A stretch of DNA of 64,000 nucleotides from Watersipora subatra (taxonomy: Eukaryota; Bryozoa; Gymnolaemata; Cheilostomatida; Watersiporidae), in assembly GCF_963576615.1 (NCBI RefSeq), contig NC_088717.1, forward strand, positions 58,330,749-58,394,748, read 5' to 3'. A program made the position numbers and the translations under genes. The stretch's first letter is position 1. Every line of letters begins with the position of its first letter. Below the pieces are notes generated by a model. The model made no database searches. It saw only the letters and a program-made list of their open reading frames with translations, and was not told where the DNA came from. Below are positions 1 to 10,865 of the stretch, one piece after another.

Positions 1-78
1 TGACATTCACCTACTTTTTTTTTATTAATTCGTTACATAATAGTATGAACATTATGAGGCATTTTCTTATTGTTACAG

Positions 79-165
79 GATGAAGATGCCTATTTGAGAG
101 ACTTCATCCGCGCAGTGGAGCACAAGAACTTGGCATATGTGCAATTTGTCTTCCCTATAATCAAG
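79..165 (+). CDS. Ankyrin gene exon (first in window)
   Basis: Acceptor TTGTTACAG precedes it and donor AAG|GTACAG follows. Its 29 codons begin DEDAYLRDFIRAVEHKNLAY, a helical segment before the first clear ankyrin repeat. Phase 0 at both ends. Confidence 0.65.
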
Positions 166-3100
166 GTACAGTTTGGTTGCTTTGCGGCGGGTCAGGTCTA
201 CTCATTCCTATGATTGGTTACATTTGTATGTGCCAACACACTAACTTGTGATAGTGTACATATATACACGTAGGTAAAAGCTTTCTAGCCTCATCTTAGC
301 CTAGTTCTAGTCTAGTTTAATTTAGCCTGTTCTATGCCGAAAGTTTAGTGGTGTTGCCTCCATCACATTTGCGTTGATTCTCTGTGGTCTAGTGGCAGCT
401 TTACAAGTACAGTGAAGTAGCTTGATATCTTTAACGTTTACTTGTTAATGCTACCTAGTGTTTTGATGACGTGGCTATTCAAATTGCTCTCACAGGAATT
501 ACCTTTATCAAATAATATTTCATTATATTTTATGTTTTGTTCTGCTCAGTACTGTATCATCACACTTTCCTAGCTATTTCTCTCTATCAAATGATGTTTA
601 TCGTGTTGCAGGAGCAGCAGACACTTGTCTCTACCGAGCTAGACGACTGCGGCCATTACATAGAGTTAACGAGGGAGGATACGCGCATGTATGACAGAGT
701 TCTAGAGCATGGTTTCATTCTTGCTGCTCACCATGGTTACCTCCCTATTGCTAATTACTTGCTTGACCACGGTGTCAATGTCAATGCTCAAAATGAGGTG
801 ACTACATTTATTCATTTCTATTTTCTTTAGACCTTTGAGTGTGTTCTCAGCCTCACCCATAGCTGACTTTGCCTTCAAAGGTTTTGGACAACTAGTTGCA
901 TTTTTCCGTACCTGAAAAAAACACCAACTTTTTTTCTATAGCATGCTGTATCAACCATTATCAAGGACAGACGACTACTCACCTTTGTGCTAGTGATAAA
1001 TATCTCAATAGTTATTCCAAATGCTGCTCAAACTTAAGATATTCCAGGTGCTGGCTGCAGGTCCTTACATACTATTTCATTCTCTTAATTCCTCAAAAGT
1101 ATTTTAATATTCAGTTGCATGGAAGAAAAACATGCATGAAATTCTTTGCGGAATTCAAAATTCGTAAAGGTCTTTTTACTGTCGCGTACACATAGTGTTT
1201 TTACAAGAAAATATGTTTTATGATTTATTTACAGAAAATTTTTTTTGAAGTTTTCAGTCAGTAAAAAGCATTAACTTTGATGAGCATTACTTACTGATCA
1301 TATTTTTATATAGTTATGCCATTGCCTCATGGTTGGTCTAGCTACTATAGTGAACTAAGCAAAGTTTTTCACACAATTTAGTTGAACTGGATTGAATTAT
1401 ATTCACTAAAGCGCTAGCTAACCGAGTTACCCTTAAAGGCTTGAAGACCAAATGAACAGACAAACACGAGAAAGATGAGTTGTAATTCACAAGCAGATGT
1501 GCTGTATATAAGCTTCGCTTCACTAGGGCAAGAGAGCTTTGGATTGCTTGTGTTTATACATAGTCACCATCAACCGGAACAGAAGATCACTAGCTTGTTA
1601 TCTGTATTACAAGAAGTTTTTCATGGTAGCCATAGAGTCAGATAGATGCTCATACGTGAGAGAAGTGTTTCATGGTAGCCATAGAGTCAGATAGATGCTT
1701 ATATATGAGAGAAGTGTTTCATGTGAGCCATAGAGTCAGATAGATGCTTATATATGAGAGAAGTGTTTCATGGTAGCCATAAAGTCAGATAGATGCTTAT
1801 ATGTGAGAGAAGTGTTTCATGGGAGCCATAGAGTCAGATAGATGCTTATATGTGAGAGAAGTGTTCCATGGTAGCCATAGAATCAGATAGATGCTCATAT
1901 GTGAGAGAAGTGTTTCATGGTAGCCATAGAGTCAGATAGATGCTCATATGTGAGAGAAGTGTTTCATGGTAGCCATAGAGTCAGATAGATGTCAAAGAAG
2001 CTCTAACAAGAATTATCTGTTGGCTCTCTGTCAGGCTGGAGCTACAGCGCTTATCAAGGCTTGTGAGAGAGGTCATAAAAAGGTCGTACAAACTTTGTTA
2101 GAGCACGGAGCTGATGTGAACCAGACTGACCTTGTGGGCAGCACAGCCTTGCAGTGGGTCACCAGGATGTCTGACCAGCTGGTTGATATACTCAAGCTTC
2201 TTCTTAGCCATGATGGTATCAATGTCAACCAAAGGTCGCACAAGGTAAGTTGACAACAGCACTGTTCCGTTATCTGTGATAGATATACCAGTTATACAGG
2301 TGCAAAATTATAAACTTTTGAAAGTTGAACTTATCTTAACCAAGCAGTTCCCTCATACAAATTTCTTATTTGAGTGTTTCTTAAGTAGTTGAGCGGTTCG
2401 AGTCTAGTACATGGGGCCTTGTGTTGTTGAGGAGTCCAAAACTTTAGCAACTTTAAAAATATAAGGTCGGGACATGCATAGTAGTTTTTAGTCATGTCCC
2501 AGCAACTAGAAACACTTTTTTCTCGAATTCATTAAATAATTCCAGCCTTTTTAAAGCTGCTAAGTGCGTGATTCTTAAACAAATTTAGTTCTAAAATTTG
2601 ATGTTTTGACTGGCTTAAGTAATGTCATTATTGAAGCTTTGATTAAGAATTTATATGTTGTGTCTGTGCATAACTCTATGATTATGATTAATATGTTGTG
2701 TCTGTGCATAACTTTATGCATATAATTAATATGTTGTGTCGTTGTGTATTTCTATGCTTATGGTTAAATTGGTTTCCAGCGGGCCCGTACAGCCTTACAC
2801 TGTGCAGCTGAGAACGACCTGTCTGGGCAAATGTGCAGAGGTCTATTGGACAAGCTAGCGACCGTTAACATAGTGGACAATGAGGGCATAACTCCTCTAC
2901 ACCTAGCTGCTGAGAGAGGCTTCGTCTGGAATGTGAGAGTTCTCTTGGAATATGGCGCTCATGTGAACATGCAAACAACTCAGGTGACAGTGCTAATGTA
3001 CAACATTTTTTTTCTGTGTTAAGTTGTCAACTCTCTTGGAGTAATCATGTTGACACTATTTGTAATAAGGTCACCAAGTCATTGACTCTGATCCTGTTGT

Positions 3101-6100
3101 GCAGGCCATTATACATGAACTCAAAATCTGCCATAGCATTTTGTTATCAGTTTATCTTTTGCCATGTTATTTACGGTATACACATTAATGATAATTTAAT
3201 TTATAATAATTTATTATAATAATAATTATAATAGTTTATTATAATCTAGCTCTAAGGTACGTCACTAATGATTTATTTTTTTGCAAAAAAGAGTATCTCG
3301 ACTAATATCAAATCTACAAGATATTCCATCTTATCAAATCGTTGCATATTCTTACTTCACTCACCTTACTCTTGCTGAATATCTATTTTACTGCAATTGA
3401 AGGTTTCAAGGCCTCTCATGGTTTGTGTCCTCGTTTTGGACATAACAGTTACAAGTTTTCAACTCATTTCAAACTTATGTGATAGGAACAAATTGCATAC
3501 ACCTAACTATAATTTTAAAAATATTATCGTTAGTTGATTTAACAATCTTCTACCTAGCATCTGTTCACTTGGCAGAAAAGGTATTTTAAACACTCTGTCA
3601 AACCATTTATTTGATTTTATTGGCTGTTGCCTTGTTTTCTTGTTTTATGATTTTTGTACAGCATAATTTGAAATACATTTCTGTTTGAAATGAAATTATT
3701 CCCAATAAAGTAATATATTATATATAATAAAATGATATATTATATATAATAAAGTAATATATTAAGTATAATAAAGTAATATATTATGTATAATTAGGTA
3801 ATATATTACATGTATATATATAATAAAGTAATATATTATGTATAATAAAGTAATATATTATGTTTAATGAAGTCATATATAATATATATAATTAAGTAAT
3901 ATATTGTATATAATAAATTAATATATTACATATAATAAAGTAATATGTCACAAATAATAAAGTAGTATATTACATATAATAAAGTAATATATTACATATA
4001 ATTAAGTAATATATTACATATAATGAAGTAATATATTACATATAATAAAGCAATATATTACATATAATAAAGTAATATATTACATATAATAAAGTAATAT
4101 ATTACATATAATAAAGTAATATATTACATATAATGAAGTAACATATTATATATATACAACCAACAGGTATTCTTCTCTTTCAACTCTGACCTGCAAAAAG
4201 CCTCAATGAAGGAAATGTTTGTTGAGATACTTGTTTCAGTTTAACTCCATTTCTTTTGTCTCGATATTTTAGTTTGGCTCAACAGCTTTGCATATTGCTA
4301 TGGCTCAAGGTCACGTGGAGACAGCCATGGTCCTTCTAGCATCCGGCGCTGACATCTCTATTAAGGACTCTGTGAGTGATTATGCAAAAGCACACTGAAC
4401 TTCACATGAAAAATTAAGGTGTATTCGTGCGAGTGCCCCTCATGCTTGTATACATACATGGCATTGAGGGTGTGCGTGTCCCCATGTGTGTTCCCATGCG
4501 TACACATTTCTCTATCTCACACGTTTGTGTTTATTGGGGCGTATTAGGATGATATGATTGGTTATTGGGGCGTATTAGGATGATATGATTGGTTATTGGG
4601 GCATTATTGGTTATTGATATGCGGTTATTGATTCTTTTTAAATCCTTTTTTTGTGTCAAATATTTGCTTGTCCAATTGTCATATAGTGAGAGATGAATAG
4701 ATGCTGCTAGTCATTTGAGTTAAAATTCTTACAACCTCCCTAAATATTGGGCTACCTATTTACGGTTTTAGACCCTAAATCTGCCCTTACTTATAATTGC
4801 AGTGTGATGAGACAGCATTAGAAGGGATGAGAAAGTATTCTAGACTCGCATCAACTGTGTTGGCCAGGCAGTACGATCTACTGGAGGACTATGTTGCTAG
4901 TGAGCTGTCAGTGTTGAGGTTGTATCAGGTGGGTAGCAGGTTGTGTCAGGTGGGTAGCAGGTTGTATCAGGTGGGTAGCAGGTTGTATCAGGCTGGTAGC
5001 AGGTTGTATCAGGTGAGTAGCAGGTTGGTATCAGGTGGGTAGCAGGTTGTATCAGGTGGGTAGCAGGTTGTATCAGGTGGGTAGCAGGTTGTATCAGGTG
5101 GGTAGCAGGTTGTATCAGGTGAGTAGCAGGTTGTATCAGGTGGGTAGCAGGTTGTATCAGGTTGGTAGCAGGTTGTATCAGGTGGGTAGCAGGTTGTATC
5201 AGGTGGGTAGCAGGTTGTATCAGGTGAGTAGCAGGTTGTATCAGGTTGGTAGCAGGTTGTATCAGGTGGGTAGCAGGTTGTATCAGGTTGGTAGCAGGTT
5301 GTATCAGGTGGGTAGCAGGTTGTATCAGGTGGGTAGCAGGTTGTATCAGGTGAGTAGCAGGTTGTATCAGGTGGGTAGCAGGTTGTATCAGGTTGGTAGC
5401 AGGTTGTATCAGGTGGGTAGCGGGTTGTATCAGGTGGGTAGCAGGTTGTATCAGGTGGGTAGCAGGTTGTATCAGGTGGGTAGCAGGTTGTATCAGGTGG
5501 GTAGCAGGTTGTATCAGGTGGGTAGCAAGTTGTATCAGGTGGGTAGCAGGTTGTATCAGGTGGGTAGCAGGTTGTATCAGGTGGGTAGCAGGTTGTATCA
5601 GGTTGGTACCAAACTAATTCAAACTCTAGCCTTCCAGTTAGAGCTTATCCGATCCGAAAGGGGTCTTTCAGTGCAAGTTGGTCATCATTTTGTGTGATTG
5701 TCTAGCTTTGAGCTTATAAATGCACAGGTTTCAGCTCACAAGTTCTTCTGGTACTATGCAATAGCGTTGCTGTCACACCTATTAACTTTCACCCGCTCTC
5801 TGTTTTCTCTAGGTTGACCTGATGAAACAGGTGTTTAATGTCCTGTGTGAGCTCATCAAAGAAGAGGACCATTGGTATAAAATGTTTATGGAGCTTTTTC
5901 AATGCAGGTTGGTGACACCTGTTTTACATGTCATCTCATTAGAATTGAGTAACACTTGTTGCAGCTTTTTAAACTCTACAAGCCGACAATATGTATGTGT
6001 GCTGGCTTGATGTCAGCGAAGGCCATCTTTTTTTACGCTGTGATGGAGCTATCTGCAAAAAATTTTATGAAACAAATCACTCTGGGAGTTTTGGCCTGGA

Positions 6101-7940
6101 AGCAGTGAGCCTGTAGCCTCTGGACTCACCAGTAATCAGAAATACTTGTTTGGGTCATGCATTAAGTCACTCGCAAATGCTTGCACATTTATTAACTCAA
6201 CAGTCAGCTCAGTAGTAGGTACCATAAATAGCCTTAGCTTCAAACTACGTATAATAATCGCTGTCAGATGTTGTTGTCTAGGTTATTACCTGTATGAATC
6301 AACATAACTCACTCAGATTAGAAACGCATTGCCAAAAATTAGAATTTTGTACAAACCGTGAGTGTTATTTGCAGCAGCTAGTACATATCAGTAATAGTGC
6401 TTGACTTGTCATAAGTAGAGGTTAAGGTAATAATGATTCAATTGATAACAGGATATGAGGTCATACTAGTGAGTTATAAGGTTGATGCTTTTAGCAAGGG
6501 TTTCATTAAGACAATAATAATAGCCTTGCACTAAGGTTAGGCACTCTCTCACCGCTGACACTGGCGTATAGCATTTGTTATAAATGTGAAGAAGGATTGG
6601 AGTTGTGCCGCCTCCAACTTTTAGTTGATAACACAACTTTTAATTGAGTGATTTGCTCATTGTGGAGACTAGAGACACAGTTAGTTTATATTGTGACCCA
6701 ACCAGTCTGGTACATCTGCAAAGTTCACCAGATGATGGGTCATTGTTTATCTTAATAGGAAGGGTGGAGGTATTGTAAGGTGGGAGGTATTGTAAGGTGG
6801 GAGGTATTGTAAGGTGGGAGGTATTGTAAGGTGGGAGGTATTGTAAGGCAAAATAAAATTTGGTTTCCTAGTTAACTTTAAAGTGATCAAAGATTTTTTA
6901 ATAAGAATTTTACAAGGAACTGTCAGTATGGAAGTGATATGTTAGTAAAAGGTTTGTCTCCGCAGTCACAGCAATGGAGACAAGCTAGAGGAGGCAACTT
7001 CTAGTCTTCCAGTGCGAACAAGCGAAGCAAGTCTTTCCATCCTCCTTCTCCATCTCTTCCATGTTTGGCTTACGGACTTCCCACAAACTGCGACTTTCTG
7101 GATACTCATGAGGGCTCTTAGAGACTATGGAATGTCTCCATTGGCAGGTCTGTTTTAAAGTCTAGCTAGGTCTGCTACAAAAAGTGATGGCAATGGAGCT
7201 TGGGTGCTTTATCATGTTTGCCTTTTTTGAACTTTGCTGATTTGATTGCTTGTCTTTTGGTTAGGCAGCATCTCTCCCTTTTACCCAGGGTACAACAGCA
7301 ACCAAAAGTTGGTTTTTAAATGTTTGTCCATTTCTTAGCACAGTGAACTGCGTCTTCATTTTAAATAAATTTATAATTCTGTGTGATTTCAACTATAATG
7401 TGAATTTCATTGTTTGCAACAATCATTCAATGAGAATGTAATAGGAATGGTATTTTAATATCTTTTGTTATTCAAAGTTCAACCAAATCTTTATTTGCGA
7501 TTTTCATTGAACACCTGTTTTATAAGATATTTATGTCAATCAACATGGCTTCAAACTTTTCTTGCAATCTTTAAATGAAGAAATGCACAAATGCCTGTCA
7601 ACTGCATTTGCGCCAGACATGGTACTCTGATGTGGTGGGAGTATAGTATGGTAGATCTTTAGCATGCTTGTATGCCTGAGTAAGTCCTAAATGTGTCATC
7701 AGAGATAGTGATCCACTGGTACTACTCAGGCATGTCTCTATCTCTGTCATTTAGGCAATGACTGTCTTATGGTTCAGGCTTTATCACTGACTTCCATGCA
7801 GTTCTGTTTTCTGCTTTCTCTTACCATCTGTTTAGAGCTAGTTCTTGCGACTTCCAAGATGAACTTATCTTCTGTTTGTTTTCTAACTGATTTTTCATTG
7901 GATGCTAGAGCCGGAGCACCAACACGGCGAACCTTTTTAG
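79..7940 (+). CDS. Ankyrin-repeat protein gene, 3' part (partial at left edge)
   Basis: Nine exons can be read: 79-165, 612-797, 2035-2244, 2780-2983, 4273-4371, 4803-4928, 5813-5907, 6966-7147 and tentatively 7909-7940. The first seven joins are in matching codon phase (six phase 0, one phase 2). Exons 2 to 5 encode ankyrin repeats with the usual signatures (TALIKACERGHKKVVQTLL, TPLHLAAERG, TALHIAMAQGHVETAMVLL, GADVN), so the product is probably a protein-binding scaffold. Exons 6 to 8 encode a helical, leucine-rich C-terminal part after the repeats; a death-fold domain is possible but I cannot show it. The N-terminus lies left of the window. The introns are full of tandem repeats, and one array begins exactly at the exon 6 donor. 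The family call is firm; the particular orthologue is not recognised. Confidence 0.85.
612..797 (+). CDS. Ankyrin gene exon with first clear repeat
   Basis: Acceptor GTTGCAG and donor GAG|GTGACT. It has 62 codons, phase 0 to 0. It ends with an ankyrin helix pair and loop (AAHHGYLPIANYLLDHGVNV). Confidence 0.8.
1617..1991. repeat. 49-bp minisatellite, about 7-8 copies
   Basis: Tandem unit of about 49 bp containing GTTTCATGGTAGCCATAGAG and ending GTGAGAGAAGT. Copies differ by a few bases. It lies in the intron and stops about 45 bp before the next ankyrin exon. Confidence 0.9.
2035..2244 (+). CDS. Ankyrin gene exon, two repeats
   Basis: Acceptor CTGTCAG, donor AAG|GTAAGT. It has 70 codons, phase 0 to 0, encoding about two ankyrin modules (ATALIKACERGHKKVVQTLL and LVDILKLLLSHDGINVN). 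Confidence 0.9.
2780..2983 (+). CDS. Ankyrin gene exon, two repeats
   Basis: Acceptor TTTCCAG, donor CAG|GTGACA. It has 68 codons, phase 0 to 0, with the consensus TPLHLAAERG core and GAHVN turn. Confidence 0.9.
2984..4272. other. Ankyrin intron, mostly AT-rich, no other gene seen
   Basis: Intron between two phase-0 ankyrin exons. It holds scattered low-complexity AT sequence and then the AT-rich array at 3707-4160. No credible coding segment is visible. Confidence 0.6.
3707..4160. repeat. AT-rich minisatellite, about 20 copies
   Basis: Unit of roughly 22 bp with period TAATATATTACATATAATAA, preceded by shorter diverged units. It lies about 110 bp before the acceptor of the next ankyrin exon. 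Confidence 0.9.
4273..4371 (+). CDS. Ankyrin gene exon, one 33-residue repeat
   Basis: Acceptor TATTTTAG, donor TCT|GTGAGT. Exactly 33 codons, phase 0 to 0: one ankyrin module starting FGSTALHIAMAQGHVETAM. Confidence 0.9.
4540..4612. repeat. 31-bp repeat, 2-3 copies
   Basis: Direct repeats of GGTTATTGGGGCGTATTAGG followed by ATGATATGATT, inside the ankyrin intron. Confidence 0.8.
4803..4928 (+). CDS. Ankyrin gene exon 6, ends inside a minisatellite
   Basis: Acceptor AATTGCAG. It has 42 codons, phase 0, starting CDETALEGMRKYSRLASTVL and ending RLYQ at CAG|GTGGGT. The last 12 bases and the donor form the first unit of the 21-bp array that follows, so the exact donor is ambiguous: donors at 21-bp steps would add seven residues each. 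Confidence 0.8.
4911..5605. repeat. 21-bp minisatellite made of 5' splice sites, about 32 copies
   Basis: Unit AGGTTGTATCAGGTGGGTAG plus C. Every unit has CAG followed by GTGGGT, GTTGGT or GTGAGT. Perfect U1-type CAG|GTGAGT donors recur near 5013, 5119, 5224 and 5350. The unit is 7 codons and lacks stops in exon 6's frame until a one-base insertion near 5024, after which TAG is reached at 5040-5042. Confidence 0.95.
5813..5907 (+). CDS. Ankyrin gene exon 7
   Basis: Acceptor TTCTCTAG, donor TGCAG|GTTGGT. Phase 0 in, phase 2 out. It encodes VDLMKQVFNVLCELIKEED and a following helix. Confidence 0.75.
5908..6965. other. Ankyrin intron, no gene seen
   Basis: Intron without recognisable coding sequence. 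A 17-bp array sits at 6765-6850. Confidence 0.6.
6765..6850. repeat. 17-bp minisatellite, 5 copies
   Basis: Five tandem copies of GGTGGGAGGTATTGTAA inside the ankyrin intron. Confidence 0.95.
6966..7147 (+). CDS. Ankyrin gene exon 8
   Basis: Acceptor CTCCGCAG, donor GCAG|GTCTGT. Phase 2 in (AG+T gives Ser), phase 1 out. It encodes about 61 residues, including a hydrophobic helical stretch LSILLLHLFHVWLTDF. Confidence 0.75.
7909..7940 (+). CDS. Possible terminal exon of ankyrin gene
   Basis: A pyrimidine-rich tract and GATGCTAG precede it. Joined in phase 1 it reads EPEHQHGEPF then TAG. The phase fits, but the exon is short and the acceptor could be chance, so the real 3' end may lie elsewhere. 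Confidence 0.35.
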
Positions 7941-9000
7941 TTCCGCGGCGTTCGAGCCATTATGATTAGTATTAATTTGTACCACTTCCATAAAACTGCA
8001 TGTAGAATATTTTAAGAAACACCAACTTCTGCATTACTAGAGTCATTTTTTTGGCAATACAGATATGTAATATGTAATTCAGCAGGCGGGTACAGACATA
8101 CTGGCACTTTTGGTCTGCTGAGGCGACAAGCTGGAGAGTAAGTTTATCCGGGCCTATGAGTGTGGCCTCCGGGGAAGTCTAGTAAAGACTCTTTTTCTCT
8201 TAGTTCCAACAGGATACCCAGATTCATGATGTGGGTTGTATCGGCCTTCATTGTTATTCGATAGGAGGTACAAACACCTGACAGCTGTTCAGCTGGTACT
8301 GCCTGGGGAAACAACTTCCTTCTTATCCCAAAACCATTCATTACTATAGGCTTTCGGTAAAATCAATCGTACATGAACTAGGCAAAGATAAGGCTGCACA
8401 GACAAACGGTTACCTGCGCTACTGATGTTATGGTCCTCTTTTAATTACAGATAAGATGATAAACAAGTTTACTCCATGCAAGCCCAGTTAATACAACAAG
8501 AGTAGACAACATCTCATCACCTTTCAGTAGCCATTCTGAGCAACAGCCTATTCTTTTGTCTTGTCACAAGTGAGCTTTCAGCCGTATCTTGTAGTTTGAG
8601 ATCATAAATAATGGTTTTGCTTCCACGGCTATTCTACATCCTACTGAATGGGAAATAATATTCAGTAATAATGTGTTGGGTTCATGCACTCAAGCTAAAG
8701 TGTTGCTACCAGATCTCTAAAAACCAGTTTTTCAATATTGTGATACTTGTGATACTATCGGCTACCGAGTTTTAGTTTTTACTTTTGCGAGCATCTTACA
8801 TAATTGTGTAACAACTTTCATGCTTGTTTTATTTCTTATTTTTATATTGTGATATTTTTATATTTTTTGTTCCGTGCCAGATGTCTATTAGATTCATTTT
8901 TACTCGTACTTCCTTCTCAATAGGAATTCTTATTTGTCTCATTAATGTCTTCGTTTTCAGTGCTATAAGAAATGTCTTTTAAATACAACATTGACTTATG
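7941..9000. other. Intergenic stretch, no supported gene
   Basis: Between the ankyrin gene and an AT microsatellite. Short open frames near 8140-8340 on the minus strand have no recognisable motif or convincing splice context. Confidence 0.4.
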
Positions 9001-9330
9001 CTATCTGATGATCTCCAGCCTATACATAAATATATATATATATATATATTTCTATTTATAAGGTTTACATACACCTTATATATACTCTACCTTATATATA
9101 TTCTACCTTGTATATATATTTATATATAATGTATATATTTATATATTTATTGTATATATATCGTATATATATATATTATATATATAGGCCTATCGTATAT
9201 ATATATCGTATATATATCGTATATATATATGTATATCGTATATATATCATATATATATAATATATATATATAATAATATATATATATTATATTTGTATAT
9301 TACTATACAAATATATATATATAATATATA
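9001..9330. repeat. AT/TATA microsatellite block
   Basis: Runs of (TA)n with interspersed ATATCGTATATA motifs; low complexity. It abuts the hammerhead palindrome. Confidence 0.95.
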
Positions 9331-9359
9331 TTTGAAAAATTATTGCGAAAAAAGTAAAC

Positions 9360-9423
9360 TTTTAGTATTTGCGTTACACATTTGTTTCGTGCGAAGCACT
9401 CATCAGACGCGATTGTACTAAAA
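9360..9423 (-). ncRNA. Hammerhead ribozyme motif, minus strand
   Basis: Mirror copy of the plus-strand motif in the other palindrome arm: CTGATGA core, GTGC/GCAC stem II, GAAA, TA cleavage site and both stem I helices. The only difference is one base in stem III (CAAATGTG), which still allows a two-pair stem with a four-base loop. Predicted cleavage falls between 9375 and 9374. Confidence 0.8.
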
Positions 9424-9449
9424 GTAAATTGTACTAAACTGTACAAAAA

Positions 9450-9513
9450 TTTTAGTACAATCGCGTCTGATGAGTGCTTCGCACGAAACAAATTTGTAAC
9501 GCAAATACTAAAA
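9450..9513 (+). ncRNA. Hammerhead ribozyme motif, plus strand
   Basis: All core elements are present in order. Stem I outer: TTTTAGTA (9450-9457) with TACTAAAA (9506-9513). Internal loop: 9458-9462/9503-9505. Stem I inner: GCGT (9463-9466) with ACGC (9499-9502). Core CTGATGA: 9467-9473. Stem II: GTGC/GCAC with loop TTC. GAAA: 9485-9488. A short stem III closes with C9489-G9496, then TA with predicted self-cleavage after A9498. This is the known hammerhead layout, of the type reported in Penelope-like elements and animal retrozymes. Cleavage activity is inferred, not shown. Confidence 0.85.
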
Positions 9514-9622
9514 GTTTACTTTTTTCGCAATAATTTTTCAAATATTTCATACTCCACTAATAATCTTTTAGGTTTTTAGTGTAGAGTTCTCTTTTTATAT
9601 GCTTTTGCACTTGCTTTTAGTT

Positions 9623-9716
<94 letters not shown>
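9623..9716. repeat. (TA)n microsatellite
   Basis: Almost pure TA dinucleotides. Confidence 0.98.
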
Positions 9717-9719
<3 letters not shown>

Positions 9720-9794
9720 ATAGTAACTAAAAGCACCTGCTTTGCATTGCTATTACTAAAAGTTTACTTTTTTCTTCTTTTTTTTTCCGATAAA

Positions 9795-9915
9795 TATATA
9801 TGTATATGTATGTATATATGTGTATATATATATCTGTATACTTATATATATATATTTATATATATATATTTTTATATATATATTTATATTTATATATATA
9901 CTTATATATGCATTA
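9795..9915. repeat. AT microsatellite
   Basis: Degenerate TATA/TATTTATA low-complexity sequence. Confidence 0.9.
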
Positions 9916-10816
9916 TATAAAACTCAAGATGATGCTCCAGTCCAGCTAGAGCATTCTGGGAAGTATCTATTAGTGAAAATATAAAACCACTACCATATAT
10001 TTCTTTAGAATGTGGTTTAGGCTAAACAGTGAAAGGAATTACTTTGAATGCTAGAAAGATTTGAGGAAAAGAAAGGATATGCTGCTGATCCAAGTGGACA
10101 TAGAGCTGGTCTGTTATGGTATATATTTACACCTGTTGTAATGACTTTAATACATAAGGTACAGAGCTTGATAGAGATTGCTGCACAGGAGTGTTCAACA
10201 GAAATCAAATATATTCGCATATATATATTCATATATATACATGTAACCATATATACATGTACCCATATGTACACAGTATCTCTAAAAGGCTAACTAAAAA
10301 GAATTCTACAGTGAAAATAGAATTTCCATGGAAAAATTATTACCTTTGGTAAGAAGAAAATGCTCAACTAAATCACTGCAAATCTGTTTCTGCACAATAA
10401 TCTTGCTACCTGAAGAGGTTGTGTACGTGTCAACATGAACTATCATGTTCAATTTGAAATAAAATGTTTTCCTAAAATGGTCTATGTATGGTGTTTGTTT
10501 GCTAAGGAACACAATCTAAACATTAAAGATAATTCAGTATTTTAGAAAAGCTATGCTTTGTGACAGGGCACCTGCGCTGGTGCTTCTTTAGAGCACACAC
10601 CCCCCAGTAATACTGTATCAGTGCAACATCTAAAAACACTATCTGTGACTCACTATGCTTGTGCAGTGCTGTGTCCTTGTGTAAAGATAAAATCTCTTTC
10701 TGTCGGCCAAAAATGATGCCAAGGTTAGATAGCGGCAGCATTTAGCAAATGTATAGCAGAAGGTTTTAGCTACACTGCCATAAACGGGAGATAGGTCGAC
10801 TGAAGAAGACGAAGGT
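9916..10816. other. Intergenic stretch upstream of Ly6 gene 1
   Basis: No supported gene. An 81-codon open frame at 10048-10293 has no recognisable motif. Promoter elements of the downstream gene cannot be assigned with confidence. Confidence 0.4.
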
Positions 10817-10865
10817 ATGACTAACACAAAGATGGCTTGGAGAATGCTGTTACTGTTACTAGCAG
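10817..10865 (+). CDS. Ly6 gene 1 exon 1: signal peptide
   Basis: ATG at 10817, a leucine-rich signal peptide, donor GCAG|GTATGT. It ends in phase 1, matching exon 2. Confidence 0.8.

Larger units (their letters stand above)
9328..9545. repeat. Near-perfect palindrome, 96-bp arms
   Basis: Arms 9328-9423 and 9450-9545 are reverse complements with a single mismatch, in the CAAATTTG/CAAATGTG segment, and are separated by 26 bp. Each arm carries one hammerhead ribozyme motif, so the two ribozymes are inverted. Both sides are (TA)n repeats. A degenerate partial copy of the outer arm (ACTAAAAGTTTACTTTTTTC) recurs near 9753-9773. Confidence 0.95.

Noticed and set aside
5035..5697. 220-codon frame of RLYQVGS repeats
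   Set aside because: A by-product of the 21-bp splice-site minisatellite; it has no acceptor or start of its own and lies in the intron downstream of exon 6.
5813..5830. CTGATGAAAC resembling a hammerhead core
   Set aside because: No stem II between CTGATGA and GAAAC; it is the coding sequence of ankyrin exon 7.
9303..9579. Two short frames on opposite strands starting with the same MFRAKHSSDAIVLK peptide
   Set aside because: Identical peptides arise because the region is a palindrome; the conserved structure is the hammerhead, not a protein.
10017..10293. Overlapping 81-85 codon frames on both strands
   Set aside because: No recognisable domain, no splice context, and the 3' half is AT microsatellite.
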